NCBI GenBank assembly: GCA_036877525.1 | Contig: JAZGTH010000015.1 | Location: 6,657,001-6,721,000, forward strand | DNA length: 64,000 nt | DNA from: Chromobotia macracanthus | Lineage: Eukaryota > Chordata > Actinopteri > Cypriniformes > Botiidae | Direction: 5' to 3' | Part shown: positions 1 to 13,400 of the stretch, piece after piece | How the letters are laid out: every line of letters starts with the position of its first letter | How positions within the stretch are numbered: position 1 is the stretch's first letter | Position numbers and translations under genes: made by a program | Notes under the pieces: model-generated | Told to the model about the DNA's origin: nothing | The model's input: only the letters and a program-made list of their open reading frames with translations | Database searches by the model: none

Positions 1-1972
1 TTTTCATTCTGATAATGTTTTAATATCAACTCTCACGATAAAGAAAGTAATTATATTTCCGTCTTTTAAATATATTTCAGTGTTACCTAAATCAAGTTAT
101 TAAATTGACTTTGATACATCAGTATTTAGGTATGTCTCAATCAGGATTATGTATTGCAGGCATTTGGAGAATGATTAGGCCTCACGACAGTGCATACTGT
201 ACATTACTGTTGAACCCCTCCCCCGACATTAGCCAATCAGAAGACACTCAGAGATGATGACCGACTGACCAATAGAGATCTAATAAGAATTTGATTGGCT
301 CACATTTTTTTCTAACCGATCAGTCTTTCCCACTTTACCAGTTATCAAGTCTCAGCCCTGTCAAAGTCTATCGCATGCTTGTGTCTAGACGGGGATTATC
401 TCGAATCAGTTACAGCCATCTTGAGTTGTTGAAAATACATTTAGATGCACAAGATTCCAGTGTTTCATGCTAGATTTGGAATGCAGCATGCTAGATTTAT
501 TTTGACTATGTATATGTGTTTAAAGGTGGTGTGTTTAGGTAGATTATTGTTGCTGTTTGGTTCGGTGTGCTCTATATTAGAACCCAGTTGCTGACCTCGC
601 ACTAATGATCGTCCCATGCCCTCCGCACCACCACCCCTTCACCTTGCCTGGCCTGAGTGCAATGCTGGAACTTAGTTGCTGGCTGAGCCAATAGTATGCT
701 ATACAACATGGATTACTAATGGGCCTTCTCGCTAACAATTTAGCTTGTAAGAATGTTTCCCTAACGTTTCCATCAGATAACAAAAATGTTACAAATGTTA
801 TTTTGAAAGTTTTAGGAACGTTATATATAGTTATATATATAGTTCTACTAATTAGAGAACGTTAGCCATTGTTTTGAGAATGCTCCCTGCTCCCTGGAGA
901 TTTACAATGGAGTCAGAGTTGTTTTCCCCATCTAAAGCTAATTTATCTAGTATGTTTGAATAAGATGCCTTATAATGTATCAGTACTGATTTTAATGTGT
1001 ATTTAACCCAGATTATTGCTTTCAAAAGGCTTTGGTAGTGGCCCTAGTGAGGGATTGCTGTTTGGGTTCTCATTATTTTATTGCATTGGGAGTCTCTTTG
1101 AAAATAACACTAGGAGCCCCACAGTGTGCTGGTATATTAACACTGTAGGAGGCTAAAACCCCACAGACAACTCTTAAGGAGTTTAGGGACCATAATCTCC
1201 GCACATCAAAATATTATTATTTTTTGCTGAAGCTCAGAAAGAGAGAGATGAGTACAGGAAGAAGGACAGAGCAACAGCCAGACTCCATAATACTCTGTCA
1301 AACTGGGTCCTACTCAGGAGGCCTAGTGTGGCCCACATTCTAAATTTAGAGGCCCTGGTTTTGCTGAGGATCATGGGAAATTGGGTCTCCGTCAGAGCAT
1401 CTGGACAGTTTGAGTCCACTGATTGCAGAAACTAGCTAATTGATTGCGCTTCAAAAAGCTTAAGAACAAAGATCAGGAGTTGCCACATGTCCCTTGTTTA
1501 AAACACCTGAGCCTTCCCCTCCCTGCGCTGGGGGTTATTCCCAAGGGCCATATTAGCAGTTAAAAGGCAGCTATCTCACACCACAACTGAGTATAATTTT
1601 GACCCACAAAAAACATAGGCCTAGTGTTTTCTTTCCAAATACAGATTATATCGGATTTAAAAACAAGCCAAATCAAGTTCATATGCCTGTTTGTTTCACT
1701 TTCAGCCTGGGTTACACTTTTCAAATGCAATGTACAAGAATGGCTCATTTTTTCCTTAAATCATAAGAAATTAACTCTGCACTCCAACTCCTCACATGCT
1801 TCACGTGCTCTGCTTTGGAGATGTTTGCACAGGTCACTGCATGCTATTAAAACACAGTATGTTTTATGTTGCATTTGGGCGTGTGAGCGGATGGCGTCAT
1901 AAAGCACATGCGGGTGCCCGAGCGTGTGTGGTGACATCACTAATTGGTTCTTCTCTATCTCTGCTTTCTCAG
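1..1972 (+). other. mef2d: mef2d intron (5' part of window)
   Basis: No exon is supportable here. The stretch ends in a good acceptor (ctgctttctcag) directly before the first recognisable mef2d exon at 1973, so it is read as intron. It is AT-rich and contains one copy of the palindromic AACGTT-type repeat near 715-905. The open frame running into the exon from 1796 is intronic extension, not extra protein. Confidence 0.7.
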
Positions 1973-4389
1973 TCCACAGTGCCACCGCCCACTTTTTCCA
2001 TGCCAGTCACAGTTCCGGTGTCCAATCCGAGCCCTCTGCCATTCAGCAATCCCAGCAGCCTCGTCACCACTTCCTTCGTCACCTCCACTCTTACAGACCC
2101 GCGCCTGCTGTCGCCACAGCAACCGCAGCTGCAAAGGAACACAGTGTCTCCAGGCCTGCCGCAGAGACCTGCTAGTGCAGGTGAGAAAGAACATTCCTGA
2201 GCAAGTCTTTGGGGCTGGGTACCTGTTAGCACAACAAGAAAGGGGAGGTCGCAAAGCAGTGTATTTGTGGTTATAATGTCACCCTGTGGGTGTTGGATTA
2301 CCCAGAGCAGCTGTCTCTGAGACACATCACTGATTTATGCATAGTTGTAAATCACTGTCAGACCTTTATGCTTTGCAGAGGTTGCATAGTGTACCCATAA
2401 TTCTGTTACTGTGTGTTGACCTGCTACAGCCCAGATCTGTAAAGTCTTGTATCAAGTTTGGATCAATTTGACCAAAAACTTTTGCGTTGCACGTTTCTGC
2501 TTAGTTCAAGCTTGTGATTGCTTCTCTCAAAACTGACAGCAGGTCATTTTGATACCTGATATCAATCTCAGAAGATCTTGTAAACAAGGTCCAATTGTTC
2601 TCAAATCACTTCCAGAGGTAAATGCTACTGTAACGCTAAAAAAACGCTTGCTCACAAAATGCTAAATCACTGCCAAATAAATCTTTAAATTAAATCAACT
2701 GCTCAACCAAATAATTAGTGAAAGCTAACAGGACTTCACTAAACATCTCACTAAACTTACACTTTTGTACGTGTCTCTGACATAAATTGATGCCTGTATA
2801 AAACCAGAGACCCTCCCCTACACAAGTGGTCACTGGAGACGCATTTAAGACACATGATAATAACAGGTGTAAACTGAAAACAGTCTTGGCCGGGCACTTA
2901 AAATACCAGGTCTTAATATGTCATATAAAAGAACTATATTTGGTCTACAACACAAAGACTGTGCTGCGTTCAAGAATTATATTTGACTTTGGGTTTGGAT
3001 TTACTGTCTGTAATCCACACTCATGATTTCAGTCTTGCTGTAACTTATTTTGCCCTTTGTCCAGGTGCTCTGCTGGGAGGTGACCTCAACAATTCAAACG
3101 GAGCATGCCCGAGCCCTGTTGGTAAGTGTTTTTTCTCTGGCTAGACAGCACCAGTAACACCTCTTGATTTTCATGAAACATTCTGAATAATATATTAGTC
3201 TGGGTCAAACCGGCTAAAATCGAAGAGTACACCAAAGGCCTGCGGAGCGGAGCAAGGTTATTTCAGTCTTATTTCGAAGTCTGATAAGATCTGATCAGTT
3301 TTGAGAATGGAAGTAGCACCATGAAGGTTTTCCAGACTCAAGAATCCAAAAATGAGTGATCAGAAAGATTTGTAAATGGCAGTCTAGCTAACGGTCTTAC
3401 TAAGCTATCGGACATGCACTGTACACTCACACACCTGTTAGCGTGTGACAGCTGAGGCTCACGCTGTGCTCTTCAAGCATGCCAATAAACACTCTCATGG
3501 GACCACTGGCCATGAGTGACATAAATGTTATGGGTCAACACCATCATTTTCCTACTCTCTCCTATCTTCATCTCTCTCTTTTCCTCTTCTCTATTCCATT
3601 TCTGAGCCCCTCATATTTGTTCTTTGTTCTTAAAATTTCACTCAAGATAGCATTACACAGTATGGGCTGCCCCCACCCTACCGTCCAATCCCTCTCACAC
3701 AGCCCCTTCTCTTTCCAGTCAATTCTGACAGTCCCTGACAGCTGAAGGTTCTCTTGCCTCTGGACTTTAAAAGCATGTGTTGAGGACATTTTAAAGCAAT
3801 GGTTCACCTGAAAATAAACGTTCTGTCATTTACTCACCCTCATGTTGTTTTCTTTCTTTGTGTGAAGCAAAATGAGACATTTGACAGAATGTCTGAGCAG
3901 TTCTTTTCTAGGCAGTGGAGATGATTTACAATGGCAAATTCACACTGGGCTATAGCATGTGTATAGCTCATTTGTTGTACAGACTGCTTATATGATGCTT
4001 ACGTTTTGTTTTTCATGGTGCTTAGTGGTATGATTTACCATCCAATTTCACTGCATGGAAATTTTCACATTTCCACTTTTGGAATAGAAAGAAAATAATA
4101 CAGATTTGAGACAACAAGTGGCCTCTTCTCTTTGGAAAGCTCCTGTTGTGGTTTCTTCAGAATCTGTAGGGTTTTTTATGCATGTACAGAGTGAATTAAA
4201 TGTTTTCCCAGGAAACTTTTTCAGCTTTTACCAAACTGCATTTCCCTGTCCATTACTACTCCTTGTTTCTCATTTTCTCTCTCTCTCTTTCCATCCATTG
4301 CCCCTCCCTTCCCTCCATTCTCAGCTGTTGCTCAGGGAATGTCAGCATTGACGTCGCATAGCATTCCTACCATTCCCATGAGAGAAAAC

Positions 4390-4431
<42 letters not shown>

Positions 4432-7400
4432 AATGCACAGAGATGGAAAGAAAAAGGCAGTCAGGCCTATTGAAGTGGAGATTAATAGAGACCAGAGTCA
4501 TGAAACCAACACTCACAACACACTTGTTTACTAACACAACATAAACAAAACACATTCTTTCATATACATATATACTCCTATCTACTATATTTACCAGCAT
4601 GTTCTCCAACACAAGTGTGTAGAGCATAAACAAGCATGTTTATACATGTTTCCGCTCCCTCCAGCCCCCAGGTCCTCCAAAAATCAGACTGAACCTAAAG
4701 CTGTTTCCTGGGCCAAAGAACAGCTGAGCATGTGTCTTCTCTTCTGCCAAATAATTGCAGCTCCCTTCACAATCTCTTTCCATTCAGACCTGCTGACACG
4801 GTCTTTGTGCGCACACACTCGGCTCACGGTGCGATATGCGGTGGTTGTTGCCCTGTAACAGGAGCTCGGATGGGATCAAATATCAAACTGCAAAAGTCTC
4901 TTTCCAGTTTGGGGCTCATAAATGATTCATTAGCTAAGTTTGCATGCTACCTTTGATAGGCTTTTGAATATTGTTTTAAAGCTGCAATCCGTAACTTTTG
5001 CCTCTCTGCCGCCATCTTTGTTTGAAACATAAAATTGCAGGTATCTTTACGTACTTTTTATTACGTATGTTGAAGTCAAATGAAGCCAAACTGACATTTC
5101 ACAAGAAATCAATCCTAACAACTCGGATAAATATAAATCATTGTTATAAACTTACCTTTGGGAATAAGTTAAGGAGATTGTGTGAACACTAAACTGTTAT
5201 GTATTTGCTTAACAACTGATTTTTGTTCGTTTTTAACCCAAAAAATGTTATGGAGTGCAGCTTTAATTTAGCATAGTAATTAGTTTATAACTATTAATGT
5301 ATTCCTTTGGTTTTTAAAATGTCATCATACAGAGTATTATGGAAGCAGTAGAGCAGAATTTGAGTTAAAATAGCATTTCTAAAAATATTTTATTTCAGTT
5401 CAGCTGAGACATCAGTGTGTCGCCATAGCAGTAGTGACGTTTGTGCTGAGAGATTAGTGTTATTCAATTCCAGAATATGGGAAAATATTGGGAAAGCCCC
5501 CTCTCTCTGTCTCTCCTGTCTCTCTGTTTCTGTGGTCATTCTCTGAAACATGGAATCACACACATACTTTGCACACAGATTGCCTTCCTTGACATCTCGA
5601 TCTCGACTCGATCAGATCAGGCAGTGCAGGTACTGTGACGTCATGCACAAAATGGAGCAGAAATATTTCAACAACAAAGCTGGGAAAGAGTTGAGTAACA
5701 GGATGAACGAGTGTCATTCATACATACTAATCCCAGCCCCATGTGTTTGTGCGTCTGTTTGCGTGTGTGCATGCGCATGAATTGCATTTCCTCTCGCATA
5801 GGAATGCAGTTCTCCAAGCCTCAGAACCAGTCACCATTAATCCTCCAATTACAACATAATAGAGTTGTAATCCCAAAAAACACAGGATTTGGTTTGCGAC
5901 ACAATGTTAGAAAACACATCTGCCAGCGTAAGGGAGAACTTAATAGGATTATTTTCCCTGGTGGCCAATTATTGTGTTTTTCTCATCAACACAAATTGTA
6001 GAAAACAGATTACGTGTATGTATGTGAATTAATGATTGTGTTTAAAAGTGTGTTTCTTAGGGTATGTGATGACGACAGCAAGTGAGGTCTTCCTCTGTAA
6101 ATAAATACCAGCTCTGTATTGACATCTCTTTCTCTTTTTGTCATTTCCTTTTTTCTCTTTCTGTAGCCAATGGTTATGTCAGTGCCAGGGCCTCCCCAGG
6201 ACTCCTTTCGGTCTCCAACGGCAACAGCATGGTGAAAGTAGTTCCGGCTAAATCTCCCCCTCCACCAAGCACTCAGATGGTGAACAGTCGCAAGCCGGAC
6301 CTCCGGGTCATCACCTCCCAGAGCAGCAAGGGCCTCATGCAGCTGGTGAGCATCTTCACATTCTTCTACAGAAGCCTGACTGGGCCAAAACACACTTTAA
6401 ATCTTTAAATTATAGTATAGTGACTAAATATTATAGTCAAAAGTTGAAGTGGTTCTTTCAGAACTGTGAGGCTCTATAATTCATCTGTTCGTACTTGGAC
6501 TATACTACACAAGAGAATCTCAGAGGAGGATGAGTATTTGGCTGCATTCAGAATGATCAGCCCCATTTCTCTATGCTGTGATTCAGGTCTATCCTGTCAG
6601 TGTGATTCTACAAAAACTTAAGATCGACTTATGAGAGGAAGGCAAACAATACTGTTAAACTTATCCATACACTGCTGTCTTCCTTTTCTCAGTGTGTGTG
6701 TGTGCGCGTGCATGTGTGTGACCTTATTTACACCTCGTATTAAGATCCATTTAGGGAGTCCAGTACCAGTGCTAATGTAGGTGTAAACGGGGGGCCACAA
6801 AATGGTCACAAAATGTATGGTGTTTTGTGACCATATTACATATGTAGTGTAGCACTGCATTAGAGTTTAAAACTTTTATGCACGTCGAAAAGTAACTTGT
6901 TAAACCTTTTTACTTTACATGCAATAACACACACAGTAAATGAAGCATGCAGTCATAAAATCAGAGATCCTCACTTTGAAATACGATCTCAAGTTTATAG
7001 CAGACACATGTCACTAGCAGGCGTAAATGGAGGTGCGTGTCAGCTGACCACTTGTGTTGGGATCAGCTGAGGCAGATGTTAAAACAGGTGTGAGCAGAGA
7101 CTGTGTGCTAGAGCTGTAATCTCTGTTTTCTTGTTTCTGGCCTCACAGACAGATGAAGAGCTGGAGTTGGTGAGTGAGGTGAATACAGCTCAATTCTTTT
7201 AACTGTTGTGCTGTGATTGTGAATAATCTGACAACGTTTGGTGAATGTTTGGTCAACATTTAATGGATGTTGTGCTATGAACATGTTCCTTTGTGCTGGA
7301 AGCGAATGTTTTGTGTGGTCTTTCTTTCACAAAACATTTACCCAACCAACATAGCCATTACATTTGCAGCTAAAACTCATTTTGGTGATACTGTGCGTCT

Positions 7401-10400
7401 ATATCTGATACAAATCACTTTTCATGCCTGTCATTATTCAGCCCATCAAACTGTATTGATTGTGGTTAAACAAGCATTTATATTCCTCCACTGGACTGAA
7501 GTACTGAAGTACACAGTGTTTTGTATACATGATGTAATTGGTGGTCAGTGAATTGGAGTTAAAGGCGCGCTGTTTGTTCCCAGTTGCTGCCTGATTATTG
7601 TGTGCAGTAGTAAATGAATGCACACACAAACAGTCTCAAGGCAAATACACACACTCACTCAAGGCGAAATGCACGCATGCATGGGTTGATCTCATATGAG
7701 TCAGACACACTGGATCAGAGAGAGAGCATTGGCGCAGAAGCTCTTACTCCATGGATCAATTTGTCTGTCTGTCTCTTCCTGTCTCACTTCTTGTGTTTTC
7801 TCTAATGATTAGCATCCAATGACACATGTAGTGCACATACATTAGGATGTGAGGGTGCGAATGCTTCACCCATCATCTTTGCATTTGGAGCTGTGTATGC
7901 ATGCATGCGCAGGGCAAACCAATGTCTGATTCCTGCTGATTCATGTGAGTCAGTCAACTGAAGCAGTGACTTCTAAAAAGCTTCTCTGAAAGCTATCGGG
8001 AGATTTCAATGCAATGTTTGACACTGGTTTGCCCTGCAGATACATTACATATTCTGTGTGTGTTTTGGAGTTTCGTCTCATTTTCCAGTACAAACATTTA
8101 AGCATCCTTAAAACTAGATCCTTAAAACTGACCTGAGAAACGTTACTTAACATAATACTTGTTATTCAGAGAATATATCTTAAGGGGAGAAAATGTGTTT
8201 TCTGGCACAAGAAATAAAGTCATACAATTTTGGGAAGACTTCGGCTTGAGTAAACAATAACAGTTTTCATTTACCCCTTACCCCATTGGCATATTTATAC
8301 ATTAAGGTAATGAAATTTAGTTTAAGGAAATAAGGAAAAGAACAATTTGCCAATGATGTAAGAAAAATAATCTCAATTCAAAAGATATTCTCTAAAAAAA
8401 AAAAGTGTAATCTTTTCTAGTTTTTGCTTGTGGGGTAAATGTATCTTGTTTTGAAGATACAATAAAAACACTGATTAAGAAAATATTTTTTGCAGGGATT
8501 CTGCATTACTCAGAGTTTTAAATAAAGAGTAAGGTAGTTTGTTTAGATTGTTGATTTGGATCTTTGAAACTTGCTTTTGTTGTTTATATAGACTTTGTAG
8601 GTTATGATGGTTGATCCTTTGAGCTGTGATCCTTAAGCTTTTGTTACTTCCATCACAAAGTTTAATGTAAAAAAAATGTTTCTCACATTCAAGAACTCTG
8701 GAAGTGTTGAATTCTCAAACTTGTGATGTTGTGTTGGTGTCCATTGTTCCCTTGTAAGGACATTTAACTCAAATAGTTCTCACACATCTCTATCTCTCTG
8801 TCTCACTGATGTTCCAGAATGCTCAGCGGTTAGGTGCCTCTCAGGTGACCCAGCCCCTTACCACACCAGTGGTTTCCGTGGCAACGCCGAGCCTCCTGAC
8901 TCCATTCTCCATGCCAACCGCCTACAACACAGGTGAAAGTGACATCATAGTCAGAAGCCGAGAGATTCACCACTTCGCAGGCTAGCACATGCTCGAGAGA
9001 CATTTTTTGTGTATATGAACAGTATATATGCCGAGTTCCAGCTTTTGAGCTTAAAGAAGGTTATTGTCAATGTATCACTTTATTCCTCCCTCATTTGTTT
9101 TAATACTTTCACAAACTGCTTTATTCTCTGCCTCCGTTTTTTTATTTTCACATTTAACACCTTTTGTGTTGAGGCTAGATTTATCACTGGCATTTATCTT
9201 GAATATGAAAGGAAACAATAAATGAATGCAGATGTCAAATTAACATATACTAATGAATCAGAGGCCATGAATAGAAAAAAGGATTTCAAAATGTTTCGAA
9301 TTCATGAAACAAACATGTTAAATGTTGTGCTTTGTTTTAATGCAGAGTACCAGCTAAGTGCAGATCTCACATCCCTCCAGGCCTTTACGCCGTCGGGTGC
9401 ACTGTTGCCAAGCAACATGACCACTTGGCAACAGCAGCCATCCGTATCCCAGCAACCACAGCAGCAGCCATCAGTATCCCAGCAACAGCCTCAGCAGCAG
9501 CAGCAACAACCACAGCAGCTAACTCTGGCCTCCCTCAGTAACCTTGTGTACGTATTATGTATTTTCCAAACTGTCCCTCTCTCACACACACATACACACA
9601 TTCTCTCTCTTTTCTCCTTCTCACACACTCACACCTGCACATGGTTTTTCACTAACCACACATAGATGGTGTGAGCCCACATGTACCACATCAACTTCCT
9701 GTTTCTGTTTGCAGTGTAGAGATGTTTCATTTATAAGAGCCTCTCTAGTTTATTAAGATGAAACTCTTAAATCTTGGTCTACACTAAGATTAAAGGTGAT
9801 GTACCTTATTCTTTTGATTTTAAAATCCTTTTTCCCAGCTTAAACTGTAACTTTTTAAACCATGGTTAGATCGCCCCTAGAGTAAGCAGTGTGACACTTT
9901 TCACCTTTAAATCTGACTGAAGTTTAGCATTAGGCTCAGATTCTTTTACAATCTGCAATGTACAAAACTTAGCTGCAGTTGCACTTTCAGCTGCCTGCCT
10001 AGTTGCCTTCCTATACAACATTTTTGGGTATTGTAGGTATGTTTGTTTGTGATGGGCAAAAAATGTTGTCTAGGTCGGAAGCTGACTAGGTGGGGTCCGG
10101 TGGCTTAAACATTTTGTACATTTTTCCTTTTTTAATCAGCAATTTTACACTCACATGCGTCTAACCTCTTATTAACACCTTCTTGATCTTGTTGCGCTTT
10201 GTGTCTCTCTGCGGTGAGTGTGTTATCAGCTTTGTGGTTCAATCTAGACACCCTGGTTGTAGCGTTTCATTTACAGGTTTTAATTTAATGTTCAGGGCAT
10301 AACAACATCTGAGTGGCCACGCTAGCTCTTTCTTTCGCTACATTAATGTTCAGTTGCCCTAGGCTCAGGCTAAGGGCACATGTATGCTATATCTTTTTCC

Positions 10401-13400
10401 CAGTTATTCATTGTCTTCAGTGAACAGCCGTCAAAGCAGGTGTCGTGATCTCAAATTAGCAGTCACGTGAATATTTTTAAACAGAAGTGATGACTGTAGA
10501 GTCTAATGATCATGTGTAGCATGCAACCTCCCAGCTAACAGGAAACGACGATGGCATAATAAAAAGTTTTTTAATGTTATATTATCAAAAACATTATTCT
10601 TAAGTTCTAAAAATGTTACAGAATTTAATTTTTTTTGAATAACTATTCTTATAACCAAGCAATAATGTAACGTTAATGTGACATTCCTATGTACATTCCT
10701 AAAAGTTTCAAAGTAATATTTTCAACATTTTTTTTGTTAATGGAAACCTTAAGGAAACGTTATTAGAGAAAATTGTTAGCTGTGTTCTCTCCCTCAGAGA
10801 TTGACCTAAATAATTCTTTCTCTCATACACAAACACACTCTCTCTCTCTCTCTTTCTCACAGTGTCTCTTGCTCTCTCAGTCTCTCTCACTCTCTCTCTG
10901 CCCACCCTTGCTCTCTATGGGGGGACAAACATGAAGGTGTTCTAGCCTGGCTTTAATGTCTGCTATCAGCAGGGTTAGCGCTGTGTTATGGTCCCATTAT
11001 CGTGACTGTTTGGTAAGGGGGGGTGGGGACCTCTTTTGTTAATGCTGAGTAGAGATTTGCTGATTTCTGGAGCAGGTCTAACCTGCCCTGTGTGTATGTG
11101 TGCTTTCTCATTTGTTTACAGCATGTGGGGCTCAGACAGACAGAACGGAGAGATGGCTCACTGCATCTCTGGTCTGGCTGCTAATCTCAGGTGAATAGAG
11201 CCCTGTGGGCACAACGTGTCAGCCAATCAAACTGTGGACTCTCTTTGTTAGCCAATCACATTCCGTGGGCGCTCTGTGTCGCGCCTATTATGCGCTGGTG
11301 TCCTGTCTATCACTTGCCATGGCCTAGTTGTCATGGTTACCGCCTTGGACCGCACACGGAAGTGTGCACATTTGTCGTCTCGCACTTGACCATCTCATCA
11401 GCAGTGTCTATTCGTTCATTCCAAATTTAGCTTAAGTGTGTAATTTTGTTTTTGTATATTTCTTCTCCCTTGTTTTTTGTCCAGTGTCCTGTGGTTGACA
11501 AACAAATTTAGGAAAGCTTCTGATTTGTTTTCAAATGAATATACTGAACATATAATGAACATTAGTGTGAAAACAAAGCAGGTAGAGATTGGACTTGAAA
11601 GTAGGACAGACATCTCTGTCACGTCCTCCCAAGTGGGTCAGGACTCTCTGGGTTTCATCCGTCCACATGTAACCTTCTGCCTGACCACACGTTCATCACA
11701 CCAGCCCATCCTGCTCTGAATCACCTCAAGTATCACACATTATATAATTCAAGTTATTTTTTTACAGCAGGTTGTTTTTTTTAAAAGATACTGTATATCT
11801 GTAACTGTCCTGATCATTTGATTGACAGCAGTTTGCAGTTTTAAATGTTGTATATCCACTACACACACTAGATTAGTCAATTTACTATTTCTGTTTATTT
11901 TATGTAGAGATATTGTTTATTGAAGTTGTATGTATTGACCATTGCTGTTTTTGGAGCAATTGCTGCAATGGAGCTGGCTTTTAAATCTTATCATGCCTGC
12001 ATTTTCAGATGCTGGTAAATGCCATTAATATAACATGTGCACATCATTTTGTCACTTTGATTAGGGTCTGTTTAAGATTGTATTTATTCAATATTCATTT
12101 TACTAAACCTTTGCTGAGCCCTATCTCAAAAACCTTACTGTCCAATCCTGTGCTATAGTAACTAACTCTACTACTACTACTACTACTATAGTAACTAAGC
12201 CAGTGATAACTAAAGTCCATGTCATTCTGTGTTCCCTCTTGACTTTGTTGTTTGCTTGCTTCTCTCTTTAGCAAATTCCAAATAACAATATACTTGATTA
12301 TCGAAAATGAGTTGTATTCTCCTGCCTACTGCCTACTTGTTCCCCCATAACCGTGCTGTCTGTATCAATAAAACTGTTGTTTCACTTTTGCACCTCAAGG
12401 GGGCGTAAGTGTAGTTTAATATCATTCAAATGTTTCATAGACTTTCCAATCTCAGCTTTAAAAGACTATATTATTGCAGATTGGCTGTAGGTTTTAGGTA
12501 TAGGCAGTGTTTTTATGTTCACAGTAAAGGCTATGGGATAATATTATTGAACAGTAATACTGAGACCCCATATCACTTGCACTTCATCAGAATGTCCCTC
12601 TCCTCTGGCCCCAGCTGCTGTTTTCTGTACCCATATACAGTGAAATGAATTTCCTGTTTGTTATCCTGGAGAACCTGTCATTATGTCTTCTTGTGGACCG
12701 GCTCCCTGTTACTTCTAATATAAATGCTAATAGTGCAGTGAGAGCTCCTCGCTGTCTTCTGTTTCCATGTCATCAAGTTGTTTTCTGTTGCATTGTGCGT
12801 CTGTGAGCATTACAGCCAGTGCAGTCAGGGTTCTTCTGACCAGGCTTTGTGCTGTAGAGAGTGAGGGTTCACTCTATCTGCAGTGCATGAGGGTGGAATA
12901 GGTATTTTAAGTTGAAAGCAAGCATTGATTTCTCGAGAGGGTTCATAAACCGGTTCGTACGTTGTGAAGTCCAAAAGTCTGAGACTCCTAGTGGAAATGC
13001 TTTCAAATGTCTAACTGAATGCACAGTTTTTTTTAATTACACAATTAACATGAATTTTTTTCAGTATGTTCCCTTTTAACATTATTGACAGTATGCACTG
13101 AAGTTGGCATGGACTTGAATTTGATCTGTGATGATCTGTTATCCTGGCATAATTTGAGAATTTTCCAAATAGTATCTTGAGTTTTGATAGAAGCAGTAAA
13201 ATCTGACAGATTGTTAACATGGTGTCATACACCTGATAAAATGTAATAATGATTTAAATGTTGTACGTAATAATTTAGGTATTTAATCCTACATATTTGT
13301 TCTTCAGTTTACTTTTCTTTGACTTAAATGTTCAAACTCTTATTTCCAGAATGCATTTAAATGAAACGCATCCCAAATTTACAGTGTGGTCTCAGGTTAC

